Both the position numbers and the translations under genes were made by a program. From Membranipora membranacea (taxonomy: Eukaryota > Bryozoa > Gymnolaemata > Cheilostomatida > Membraniporidae): 60,000 bases of DNA. Below are positions 34,708 through 46,613 of this stretch, piece after piece. A model generated the notes under the pieces. It had not been told where the DNA came from, made no database searches, and was given only the letters and a program-made list of their open reading frames with translations. The DNA lies in assembly GCA_914767715.1 (NCBI GenBank), contig OU612068.1, positions 26,042,001 through 26,102,000 of the forward strand, written 5' to 3'. Position 1 is the first letter of the stretch. The number at the start of each line of letters is the position of its first letter.

Positions 34708-37700
34708 CTTCAAAAACAACAATATAGCATGATGACACGTACCGACAGGTGATTATCGCCAAGTTATCTCCCTGATACAAAACTCACTCAAATCTTGCGT
34801 TATTTGAGCTGTAATGGAGTAATGACTGAGCTGACATATTGGAGCTTAGGAAGATTCTCTCATAACCTGTAATTATGAGCCTTGCTCACAAACAATCGGT
34901 AATTTCAAGTGGTTTAGTACACAGCTAACATTTCATTTGTGATGACACTAGAGTATTTTCTTACCCCCCTTTGCAGAACCAATAATGGATTCATATCTAT
35001 ATTTTTAAGCAAAAATGTCTAGCAAATCTCAGCCTCAGCAGCAACTAAAATGCCTACTTTACATTCACATGTAGTTAGCAAATCAAAAGTATTATTGATT
35101 TTTGGTAAGTATAATGAAAACACACTTCGCTTCCTCATAAAAGATTTTTGATACTAGTCTACTAAACAGTGGTGTTATTGAGCACTTAGTACGAGGGAGT
35201 CAAGTTTCATTGTCTATCAGTTTCAAAACCAATAACAATATTAAAAACAGTCACTTGGAATTCCACATTTGGGAAATGGGAACTAACATCACTCAAGACA
35301 AAAGTTCAATACTTGTTTTTATTATTGATGGGATATAGAACCATTAAGAGTCAGGGCTGGCTTTTAAATAATAAAGAAGCACTGAAAATTTAAGATTTCA
35401 TTCCACATTCATATCATGAACCTTTTGTTGACAATAGAAGACTCGGTTACAGGCATCTGATGTAGCAGTGTCTAGTTACACTTCTGTGAAATATTAAACC
35501 ACATTTATCCTAGAAGCCTGCCAATACACGGGATGTCCAACTCTAATATAGAGACATATTCCTCTGTCTAGGGGCACAGTAGGTGAAAACCTGTTAAAAA
35601 GGCATCAAATAAAAAAAGTTTCTTTGATTGGAAAGGGCGATAATAATGGGGCCCACCACATGATAAGGGGTTACCCTAAATTAGCCGTGTTTGCCCCCCC
35701 CCCCCCCCCTCAAACTCACCAGGAACACTTTTTGGATGCATTGACATTACTGAGGCAGGAGATTGCAGCATGTCGAGAGGAGTTCTACCGGGAGGGTAGA
35801 AGTTGGGAGACATGACCGAGCTCACACTGGCTGGTTGTAGACTCGTCACAGTAGAAGGCAGATTCTCAACCGAGCTGAGAGGCAGTGGTCTGATGTAAGA
35901 AGAGAATATACACACTAACTTATTATTATCATTACAGCGACTTCAAACAAACGAGATGGCTCAATTGTTTCAAAGACATAGCAACAAAATCTGGGGATTA
36001 GTTACATTGGCCAGGGCACTACTCTGTTATGCCTTCTGATGATGTTCCAAACGAAAGTGTATATTTATGCCTTATTCTTAGGAGCGCTTAATTGCCACCT
36101 TCACAGACGTGCCTAGTATAAGTATCAAGGTCATTCAGTAACGATCACAAGAATTTTGTTTTATTTTATCATACATCACACTAACACTTAGCCAAGCTCT
36201 TGATTCATACTCACTGTGAGGGTTTGCTGTTGGCGTTGTTACTTGAGTTGTTAGCCGCCGCTGGGGTAGTGGAGTTGGTATTATTCCATGGTTGATACTG
36301 GCACTCGGTGGGTAGAGTTATTGGCTGTTGTGTACTGGGTAGGTCTAATAATGGCTGATAGTCAGACACAGGTAGATACTTAGCTACACTAGCAGTCCTG
36401 TAGATTGCGGCTGTGGGCTCTGGTATATCAGTAACAACATCAGGGTTCTCCCCAGCATATGCAGGGTGGTGGTTGTGATCAGCAGGGGACAGGGCTGTAT
36501 TGTGGGTATCATGAGATGGTGGTGTGGGGTAGATCTTGAACAGGTCTGTGGCACCTACAATATGATTATCGCATATAAGATTCCCTGTTCAGTGGGAACT
36601 GTCTGCCATGAAAGACATAAAAAGCACTTTTCCTTTCTATAATCAGAGCAAATACTTATTTGTAAATGAATGGTGATGAATTTTTGCGTGAATAAATTAA
36701 CAAGGCTAAGTTTGTCTATCCTAAGTCTCTTGGCACGCAGCCTACAACGTGATGGATAGGCATCAGGTCAATCTGTCTCACATTCACACATCCACTAACA
36801 TTACACAGTAGAGCGATAGCTGTACAAGTATGTACTATACTGTAACTGTCAACAACTGAGACGCTTGATACCACTATGCAGTGCCGATGTTATCAATAAT
36901 CTGTCCAATCAGTAAATTATTGGGAAATCCTAGAGTAAAAAAATAAAGTGTTATTCCCTGACAATTGTTTCAAGCCTTCACGGCATTATTGTCTGTTTGA
37001 TATTGAACGATATAGGTATGGATTGACTGTAACAATACACTTACTGACTGGACCTTGAGCATGAGCGCTAGCCATACTCGCGCCACCGATGGCAGCGGAA
37101 CTGGCTGAATGTGCTGTAGCCTGTGCACCTCCGTTCATCATCGATGTCTGATTGGCAGGCCTGTCATCCCCACCCTCATCCTCAGAATCAAACAGCTTAT
37201 CCAAGTCACTGAGTTGTGGTTTCAATGCGTCACTAGTCATCAGAGTCATTGGCATAACTGTAACAACCAAGTTAAGTTAATGGCGGCTAGTTAAACTAGT
37301 TGGTCATTAATCAATCTGATCAGCTGGCCCGACAATAAATAAGCCAACCAACCATTTAGGTTAGATTATCTACTCCTAAAATGGAAATGTGTAGGGATAA
37401 TCTCACGACACAGCCTCTGGGGGGACTACCTGACACAACTAATAGAGTGATAATAATAGAGTGTCGGAGGAGGCAAGAAACCACATCTACCAAATTATAA
37501 TTTTTCCCTGTGATATGATAGTTTGTCAAGCACTCCATCTAGCTTTTTTGTTAGGAGAAAAATAAGGAAATCTCCCAGATGTACACAGCGTATCATAGTG
37601 GTATACTTCTAACCTGGCTCGACAGAAGGTACTGATTCACCCATCTCTGCTTTGATAGCTTGTTTGACGTTGACTTGTTGGTGTGTTGATGTAGGTTCGG

Positions 37701-40700
37701 TTTTGTGAGCAGGGAAGGTGGACTGGATGTATGCAGCAGTTGGCATGTGGCTATAAGCACCACTAGCTGACTGCTGTAGGGGGTGAGGGAACCCCTCATA
37801 TCCAGTAGGCTTCTTTACTTTCAGGGTCTCAGGCTTAAATCGCTTGAGTGGCAGATCGAGCCTTCAAAACAGAGATGATATGAGATAAGTATAGTGTTAA
37901 TCTGTTACAAGCAATGTCAACTTATCGGTACAGTCTGCATGTCTAGCAGGCCAAATTACTGCTGTGAAGGAGCACTGTATATCGCGCCATAGAACACTGT
38001 ACGACTTAATTTTATGTGAAGTATGGGCTGTGAGAAATTGGGAAGAAAAAAAGATGTAAGTCATATTGTTACCATAGCCATGACACTCACGTATTATGGT
38101 GTATAAGTGTACATACCATGCATGCAGGCTGTTGAATGTATAGAGTGCTTCAGTGTCCATTCCATCATCACAAGCCGGTCCGCCCGGCAGACATGGTCGC
38201 TTTGTTATGTCCTTGACTGGGCTCGGCTTGTGCTGAATCTTAGCGGCAGCATTCTCCACCTCGCTGCCAATGTATGAACTTGGCTCAAACTCATGATGAC
38301 TGCCTGTCTGCATTGGCTGGTCTCCAGAATGTCGCTGCATGGTAAAGTAATAACTTTATTATGCTACCTAGCCATGAATGTCAATAAAAATAAAACAGTA
38401 CGGCCATGGCAATACATAGATGGCCACACATAGCGTGACAATCAGAACACACGTTTAACCAGTTGACTTAAACTGTCACTGACCTTTTGGAAATAAAAAT
38501 TGTTCAGGTGTCTAGGGATTTGAGCTGTATTATCATCAAAAACGAGTCCGGATATATTTTTCAGTTCGAGTAGGACAGTACCTGACTTGGAGCGCTGTTA
38601 GAAGGTGGCTGCTGGCCTGCTGATACAGACGCGGGGGTTTGAGGTGGTCTTGTCCCTACACTGAATGGTTGTTGTAGCTTCGGTTCCTCCACACTGGTCA
38701 TAGAAATGACTGAGGGTGGACGCCCCACCTTATCGCTCCCAGCTCCTGCTGCTAGATTACTGACCGGAGTTTTTGGTGTTCTGGGAGTGTGCATAGGGGA
38801 ACGCAGCGGAAAGGATGTTGGTGAGGCTAATGCCTCCTTCAGTGTCTGTAAAGATACAAAGATATTTGATAGTACCACAGTTGAGACGGGTAACAAAAAA
38901 ATGTTGTTGCGGAGTCTGTAGACTTTTGCGTAATTGAACCCTTTTTGAATGAATCCATTGAATGTGCCAAACATGGCGACATACACATTAAAAAATCTCA
39001 CTTGTGGTCAAAGTTTTCAATCACATGAGCTGATATTATTTTTATTGCTACATTTCTATCCATTATTATCACATTCAATGAGCAACTATTACTAGCTCCA
39101 AAATGTAAGAATGTTGAGCTTTACTACAAATGATTTCAAACCACAAGATATGAACAGATATGGGCTCAGTGTTTGCGGCAGACAGGGAATGTCTGCCCGC
39201 ATCAAACATCACCCAATATCACAGGGATATGAACTTGCAGTCATATATTTCATCGATTGGACATCCAGATTTTTTTGGCCATACAACATAGCAAAGATCC
39301 ACAATAGCGAGTATATGCAAAGGGAAATGGTGGTGCCATCAACAAATGATATCATCTACAAATCTTATACACTTATTTATTTACCTGAGGGGTATGAGCC
39401 ACAGCAGCAGGAGTGGACATACTCTGTTCACTGCTGGCAACACTTCTAGAATGAGAACTTGCTGTGGCAGACAAAGGTTGAGGTGGAGCGGGCATTGATG
39501 CAGACGCCCCATTAGTCGTCAATAGTTTGGCTATAGGTGGACTCCTTCGATGGAACGGTGTACGCAGTCTCTTAGACTCTAGTTTGGGGGATAGCGGAGA
39601 TCCTTGTCTCTGTCGTGGTTTTGACTGCTTGGACTGTAAAATGCATTAATTCAGCACAGCTTTCATTCAACAGTCTCATCAATATATCAAATTATAAATA
39701 TGCCTGATTCCTGACCTTGGTAGCCAGTACCCTGACAGACACCTCAAGCCGCTGTGTTTCTTACACAATCATTTATTTTTAGCAAGCTCAGAAAGTGCAA
39801 AGCAAATATAGAGTGTTGAAGTACATGTACATCTTGTTACATCCTAATTAACTTATTCTAGCAAAGTTGACTGATATTACCCCATATTTCATATACCACA
39901 AAGCAAGCCTAGACCATACCATGTCTCACAGAAAATCAACCAATCCACTAAATGGACACAAGTTATTAATTAGTGACAGTGCAAAGAAGTCCACCATAAT
40001 GACAGCTTCTAGAGCAGGCAGACAACTATATTTACCTTGACACAGTAGCAGTTATTTCTATTTTGACCATCAACAAAGTTCCACACCGAGTTAGAGGCGT
40101 TGGACTCTTGCTTTCCTTGCTGCAGGTTGTCCCCGTTGGTACGAGATACAATGATTCCCATGCATTTATCACACTTCTCAGGCGGCGATGGTTTGGCTTT
40201 GTTTTCTTTAGGTTCTGGCGGTTTGGTGGTCACTATAAAGGCGCTTGGGTACTTCATACGGACACCGCCTATAATATCACAATACATGGTATAGAGATGT
40301 GTAAGAGTTAGATATGTGCAGGTATAAAAAGTGCCAAACTTTGCTATTAGTGCACTAGTAGCCAGATCTGCTTTGTCACTGCTACTAGAAGGTATAGCAC
40401 AATATAAGAGGAGTGATGACACCGCAGCAGAAATTCCTTTGTTCCAGCACCTCTCCAACCTGACCATCATTGTGTATGCAGAAAAAAACAGTAAACAATT
40501 GTGTTGCGACCACTTCGCAACGCCACTGTAACAAACGGTAGCAATTAAGCGATTCTTTATCACACTAATCCACCACAAAAAACAAGGATTTTTATGTCAC
40601 ATTTTCTGCTGTAAATTTGGCCACAGAGCATAGAATCCTAACCTAACAGTCGATATGACTCACCTACTGCAACCTCCACCATGGCAGGTAGCTCATTATC

Positions 40701-43700
40701 AGAGTTGACACTGCTGAGTCCTGCGTTAGTAGAGGCCAGAGGATAAAACTGCTGCCAGTCAGCCAGGCTCTGGTCGGAGGGCAGCACAGATCTACCTGTC
40801 AGCACTCCGGACAAACCATAAGGAGCCAGTATAACAGGGTGTAGAGATGGTGCCGGTACAGAACCTGTTATAAATTATTTTATGACAGAAATCAACATCA
40901 TGTGCCAAAGATCATGAGACAACTCCATCCGCTGTAGATCATGAGACAGAATTGAAGTTGGCATAATAGTGTGGGCAGCAATGGGATGAATCAGGGTATT
41001 TCTGGCAATTTGAGTGGAGTGTCTTATTAACTCAATCCTGGATCTGATGATTATCCACACAGCACAGCCCAGTATAAACTGACAGGTTAAGACACTGAGC
41101 TGTTTTATGATGGTAATTCGCACCAGACCAATGTAACCACCCATCACACTCCGCTGACAGACAAAGCCCTGGGTAAATGACCAGGGCGTGTATATTATAG
41201 CATTTATACAAAGTTTATCTCACAGTATTGGCATTTGTTTACCATCCATTATTGGGTTTCAGTTACCAGTATAAAGTTGAGCATGGTAATGGGATTTAGC
41301 TATGGATGAATGAAGCCGCTCTCCGGCTATTTCCACCCTAATTTTCTGACAAATTGACAATAGAAGTGAGAATAAGTGAGGATGATATCTCAAAGAGACA
41401 TTTTGGTGGCCAAATTTAGACAGGGCTAACCAGGATAAGATACTGGTGACTACATCAAACATCCGTCTGACAGTTTGGCTTTGGGCAGGCTAGGATATAG
41501 TAGAGCTAAAGATAACAGGCTTGTGAGACTGAAATATTATATATAGTAATTTGGCACTACTGGATGTGTGACCTCACCTGGTGCTGACGCGTAACCATTT
41601 TTAGCCTGTTTGAGTTGCTGAGAACTGAGCTGGTAGAGTTGTGTCCTCTTCTCTACATCGACGCTCACACATACAGTACTCTCTCCGTGCAGGAAGAAGT
41701 TTTGGAAAGAGAATGATAGTGGTGAGCTGAAACATACAAATTAAAGTACATACAACTTACTGTCATCAAACATTGCGTCCAGGTGCCAACATCATTTGGT
41801 GATATATAATGTACATAACTTGGGGCGATTCTAAAATGCCATTTAAGCCAAGTTCCTAATATCATCAATCTGCTATTATAGCTTGATTGGAGTTACAGAA
41901 AATTAAATGTTGGGAAAACCGGCCCAATTCGGACAGCAAAAAGTATACGGCAAAAATATATACCAAAATAGTGGCCAGCTAGCCAGACTCTTGCCTCCCT
42001 TCCGCACAACGGCCCCTTGGCACCCCTTGTACACCCCTTGTACACCCCTTGTACACCCCATTAATTCTACTATAATAGTCATATTAATGCTAAAATTTCA
42101 ATGATAGCACTAGTTAGATGAAATACTGAACAGCATTGTTTTACTATAAACGCTAATGAATAGGTTGACAGCAGTGCATCTGATGGGAAATTCAAGATTA
42201 GTTCACTGCTTCATGCTTGGCAATCTACTTTAGTGTACGTTGATAGTTCTGCTTGACTACCCAACAACTATGCTTAGACAAGGTGTCTTAGATCAATAGT
42301 GTGGAGCATCAATCATGCAATGATTACAGATAATCGCATGTAATAGTAAGGTATGATGGCAAGATTCACAAAGCCCTGTCTCAGTCAAGTCTGAGCCCTC
42401 AAAACTGTAGTAGCTATGTTCGCAGGCACTTGGCTAACAATCACTATATATAAGTACAACCTGTAGGGCACTTTTCATGCAGCTTCATCAGATATTTGTG
42501 AATGAAATCAGGCTAGTATTGATTCAATACTTCTAAATTCCTTTCAAACACAACCTGCGAACAATACTAATGACCACAAAAGAAACAGTCACTTTGTCAA
42601 TCGATTGGCTACACCTTCAACACCAGTGTAAACTGCTAATCAAACGCTACCTAATGGCATATTGACTCAACCACAGCATAATTTGCTTTCTACTGTCTGT
42701 ATTTTAGGGCCAAGGAGATAACCAGTTGTTCACCGGCAGTTTTACAGTTGATAATGGGCAACAGCCATCATCTCAGATCACATAGTAATCCCCAACAGAT
42801 TTATAGACTGACAGAGTGATATAATATTCTGACAACCAAACGGCTTTTCTTATATGATCTGATATATCTTCCAGAAAAAGAATGTTAACTCACCTTTTAA
42901 CATCAGACTCTGTATTCTGCGGCTGCACAAACCATTTACCAATTCTCACGAACTGTTTGGCAAGTAGACATCTAAACAACAAAAGATAACATGATCACAT
43001 CATCAGGTTATGTGTTTGTGGCCCGCAGTAGTTATGATAAGCTGGCCAATAGACCCAGTGTTGGGATTACCATGTAAAAAATACTAATAGGCTATAGAGT
43101 TGTGACTATCGGTAAGACAGAGAGTATAAACCTGTATGTACAGGGTCTCCTATTGCAATACAAACGCTTCATGATCTAACAGTACGATGGGATAACCATT
43201 TTTATTATAAACTCCTTACTGCGGAATTTAATTCCAATTTAATCCCATAAATAATAATAGGCTCGTATTTTAGTTAACAAGAAGCTATAATTCACTTCTG
43301 TCTATTTTAGTACATTGAGGCATGTTGCTAAATTTGAATACAGCATACCCTATAGTAGTTTAATTTAGCTAGTGTTTAATTTCGCTATATGGACCTGGTA
43401 CTAAATTTCGCCACTACACCACACTACCTTACAGTAGGCAAGGTGTATTCCTGAATAATTGTACATTGTTTATGAAACTATGGTCAGTGAGTTTAATTTA
43501 AGATACACTAAATTTCGCTATTTAGGCAATAACTCGAAAAGCGAATCCTAAATGCTGCGAAAACTAAACTCCTATAGGGTATATATATTCATCCTGTGAC
43601 GGTATTTGAGGGAGAATGTACCATCACCAGTAACCATGCGCCAACTGCCTGTACTAGTGGCAGGTTTTCAACATTGAAGGTCAGTAGTGTTATCATTGGA

Positions 43701-46278
43701 TGGGTCTAATCCCATGATTGCTTCAGAAAACAATATTTGCTGTCTTGGAAATAATCTACTGTACAATGTAATCACAAGTAAGTGACCAGGATTGGGATCA
43801 ATGAATAGAAATCATTATCGTATCAATGATAATGTTTATCATTACAGAATATTACTACATGACTGTACACACTTCAGGATCTGCTTGCAGTAGCTACTAG
43901 CTAACCCGCTCAATCAGCTGAGATAAGGCATTAGTTACAGAGGAATCTGTATCATAAATCAATTCTTTAGATCGCATAAATATGATTGACTGTTGAGACC
44001 AACACAGCGGTTCTTCATTCATAGCTTACCTCTCAATAACATTATGAAGAGCCTTAAAAAGGAATGTCCGACATTCATAGCTGAGCAGAGTGGTCTCCCA
44101 GCTGCCCGACTCCCATTCTATGATGAAATAAAATATCAGTAATCATCAAATTATCTGAGTAAGTTAAAGTTAGCCTTTGTAATAATTAATTACAGAGCAA
44201 CATACCATACACATTTCTACTTTGTTAAAATTAACCCTTCATTTGTCTATCAGTATTTTAGTTTACACATGTTCTATTGCCAATAGCTCAGCTCAATTAC
44301 ATCCTCTGCCTCCTCAAACATATTTTTGAAAGTTATTATGCTAATGCCTGGCACAAAAATTCCAATGATGATATTGGCTACTTCCAATGACATGCTACTA
44401 AACAAACTGAAAACATGTTGGCGACCGAGTCTGCGCACATTGAGTAACCAACACTGTGTAAAGGTTATCGGCTATTTGACAAGCTAACTAACTGCACTTC
44501 AGTTCATTCACTCACTTATAGTTCATCAATGTCTCGATTATGAAGGCTAACCAACAAGTAATGGTGATTTTGTGTTTTCTTATCAATGTTGAACCTAATG
44601 GTTACATCTGAGAAGATGATTAATTGCCAATACCATAATATAAATGCATAGACAATCAGTGGTCCATGAGACAGGTTGTGATTATTGGACCACTCAATCA
44701 ATTCAAGTGTGTAGATTTCCCAATATCATGAAAATACAATTAACCTTTTTTTCTTTTTATTTAGGTTTCTGTTACCTACCTTTGAGCTGAGGTTGAAGGT
44801 GAGTCTGTAGGCTAGTCGGTTCGTCTCCGTACCAGAAAACCCACAACTCTTTGTGATATCCCATGAAATTGTTGGGTGGTGGAGTGCCGTCAGTGATTGG
44901 GACACGGGCCCAGGAACACAGCATATCGGCCTTCAGACATTTCGAGTAGGATAGCAATACAGGATCGTCCAGAACGTCCATACTGGAGCCAGCAGCCGAC
45001 CGCAACCTTTTCCATCGTATCCCAGCCAAGTCAGTCTACAAAAAAGAAGGGTTCCGGTTAGCTTTTAGAGAATTACTATGTTACTTTATTGGCCTTATTT
45101 GACAATTCTGAAATAAAACTTGTGTAGCTGCCATGTAGTATTTACATGATGATAGCTTAGGCCTAATGCGAAATTCATTTACTAGATCCTGGACCCTGCT
45201 GTTGAACAAATTTCAGCAATCCATGTGCACCCCTATCCTTGCCTATCAAACCAAGTATGCAACATCTAGACCGATCCCGCACGCTTGTATGAATCTATGA
45301 AAAGTTACCATTCGCTCCAAAAGTTGAGCAATCAGGCAGCAAAGAATTAACACAGATTCAACAAAAATCAGACATAATCCGGAGAGAATTCAGAGAGGGC
45401 TTTCATAGAATCACCTAGTCTTGATTACTTATAGTGCTTATTTGAGTGTATGGTGAAAATCACAAATCAATACCATGAATGAAAGAAAGTAAGTGCTTCC
45501 ATCAGTTTCAGAAAACACTTCCCATAATCGGTGAAGTAAGTATGTTGGAAGGTGACAGCCATCCATAGTCGCCAAGACTTGTATTTATTATTGACCTAGA
45601 GATCAAGACCTGACTGCAGTAACTATTAGTATTACATCAGCAGGTCAAAGCTGATACAGATGGATACTCAACAGTTATGCTGAAGTGCACCCATTTCTAT
45701 CTTTAGTAAAATGCCCATTCATTGTAGGGCTTGCCCTGAGACTGAGAGGGTGGTGATATGTTCCTTGCCAGTACATGAGTTCAAATAATTATTGTAGCAA
45801 ATCAACAATAATGTTATCATTTCACACAAATAGAGTTACAATTTCAATGTATAACAACATCAAATTGACTGAAAAATATGTTATAATAGGTCCTGTACGA
45901 TATGACATCAGTCTACAGTCATGTCATTTTCATTAATTACATACAAAACAACTCTGAGAAGGGCCTCTTCTCGAAGAGGAGATGAGATGGTGATCTGGGT
46001 TGATTCAATTCATTTTATAGAACATGTCATATGAATGTGGTAAACTATTTAATTTACCATTTTTTAGGTCCAGCATGAAAGACCTGAACAGGGGTGAAGA
46101 GAAGTAACATTCTAATTGACAATGTTAATTAATGATAATAGAATAGCGGTGATATATAGATGGTAAAAGTTGGTAAATTAAAATTATAAACAACAAATCT
46201 CACCAGTGCAAAGATGTTTGTCAGGCAGTTCTCCAGGCTGAGCCTGCTCCCATTCCCAGATAGATTTTGACTGGTCAT
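25001..46278 (-). CDS. MED13: Mediator complex subunit 13 (CDK8 kinase module)
   Basis: MED13 links the CDK8/cyclin C/MED12 kinase module to core Mediator in the nucleus and controls whether Mediator can bind RNA polymerase II. Thirty exons join with every phase consistent, from the ATG at 46278 to the TAG at 25001-25003, giving 1968 residues (human MED13 is 2174). The architecture matches the family: Med13 N domain (about 1-360), a long disordered middle (about 360-930), a Cys-rich [10 protein letters not shown] segment, then Argonaute-like MID and PIWI regions to the end. Signature stretches include [44 protein letters not shown] and the terminal W-L-T-V-D-P-A-T. Exon coordinates are given in the three domain entries. 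It is divergently paired with BLTP2. Confidence 0.97.
27960..27978. repeat. 19-bp palindrome in a MED13 intron
   Basis: CTGTCAGAT, one central A, then the exact reverse complement. A partial third arm (TGTCAGATTT) follows at about 27989. It lies between MED13 exons 24 and 25. Confidence 0.7.
35694..35709. repeat. C16 tract next to a MED13 splice donor
   Basis: Sixteen C on the plus strand, so a G16 run in the MED13 transcript starting 10 nt into the intron after exon 14 (donor at 35719). Confidence 0.9.
35720..39633 (-). other. MED13: MED13 exons 8-14, disordered middle
   Basis: Exons 39633-39385, 38845-38582, 38334-38117, 37861-37614, 37257-37045, 36554-36215 and 35889-35720 (residues about 361-927). 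The region is Ser/Pro/Gln/Thr-rich and mostly disordered, with conserved islands: [34 protein letters not shown] and [11 protein letters not shown], each with a clear counterpart in vertebrate MED13. T-P-R-T-P-K-T-P in exon 9 is a short Thr-Pro repeat that vertebrate MED13 also carries in longer form. Confidence 0.93.
42021..42059. repeat. 11-bp tandem repeat in a MED13 intron
   Basis: Three full copies of CACCCCTTGTA plus a partial fourth, with no differences between the full copies. Confidence 0.9.
43345..43582. mobile_element. MITE-like element with TIRs in a MED13 intron
   Basis: The ends are inverted repeats of about 20 bp: ATACCCTATAGTAGTTTA at the left and its near-complement ending CTATAGGGTAT at the right. 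The interior repeats the word AATTTCGC several times (about 43378, 43404 and 43507 onward) and has no coding capacity. The terminal TA/AT dinucleotides could be a TA target duplication. This fits a non-autonomous Tc1/mariner- or IS630-like MITE, a class assignment that is inferred. Confidence 0.7.
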
Positions 46279-46613
46279 ATCTGTTCCATAGCTTTTATTG
46301 CAGCAAACAAATGATGTTTGTCAAATATCTGTAAGGTGAGAAACCTGAAAAAAACTAGATTTTCTTGTCATTTACAGCTTACGGCTGGAAATATGGCAGA
46401 AAGAAAATGGCGTAAAAGTTGTAGTAAACACCAATGTGATTGGCCAAATGATTGGTCATGTGATATAAAAATGGCAGCCCCCATGAAAACCAAAATAAAC
46501 AAGAGAGGAGAAAAAAAAAGTACAGCAGCACAATTCCAATATGTCACACAAATTTACTCAGCTCGGATGTCAGAAAACAACTTACAACTAGTTAGATTGC
46601 GTTGATGTTCACC
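46279..46613. promoter_or_regulatory. Bidirectional promoter between MED13 and BLTP2
   Basis: Only 335 bp separate the two start codons. Within it, CCAAT at 46431-46435 and reverse-orientation CCAAT (ATTGG) at 46439-46443 and 46451-46455 form a tight NF-Y-type cluster. TCATGTGA at 46456-46463 is an E-box-like site. Three ATGGC words (46393, 46407 and 46471), two of them in AAAATGGC context, resemble YY1 sites. There is no TATA box at a typical distance. Confidence 0.6.
46393..46605 (+). CDS. Upstream ORF of BLTP2
   Basis: A 70-codon frame from the ATG at 46393 to a TGA at 46603-46605. Its internal ATG at 46471 has A at -3 and G at +4. The stop overlaps an ATG (TGATG, 46603-46607) that is in frame with BLTP2, a geometry that permits termination and re-initiation. 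The peptide is Lys/Arg-rich and not recognised. Whether it is transcribed depends on where the BLTP2 start site lies in the promoter. Confidence 0.35.
   Translation: MAERKWRKSCSKHQCDWPNDWSCDIKMAAPMKTKINKRGEKKSTAAQFQYVTQIYSARMSENNLQLVRLR

Larger units (their letters stand above)
40036..46278 (-). other. MED13: MED13 exons 1-7, N-terminal domain
   Basis: Exons 46278-46204, 45035-44780, 44117-44030, 42971-42894, 41726-41578, 40864-40664 and 40268-40036 encode residues 1-360. This is the Med13 N domain that contacts the rest of the kinase module and core Mediator. Landmarks: T-D-L-A-G-I-R-W near residue 26, [27 protein letters not shown] and V-W-N-F-V-D-G-Q with the Cys pair that follows. Large introns at 45036-46203, 42972-44029 and 41727-42893 hold no gene, only the repeats listed separately. 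Confidence 0.95.

Noticed and set aside
39111-39449. 112-codon plus-strand frame over MED13 exon 8
   Set aside because: Mostly intron and antisense of a confident MED13 exon.
40009-40578. 189-codon minus-strand frame as one large MED13 exon
   Set aside because: Only 40268-40036 matches MED13 and has consensus splice sites on both sides. The rest is intron read-through.
46318-46605. Treating the plus-strand frame before BLTP2 as its N-terminus
   Set aside because: It ends in a stop and is in another frame. The hydrophobic anchor expected for BLTP2 starts at 46614.
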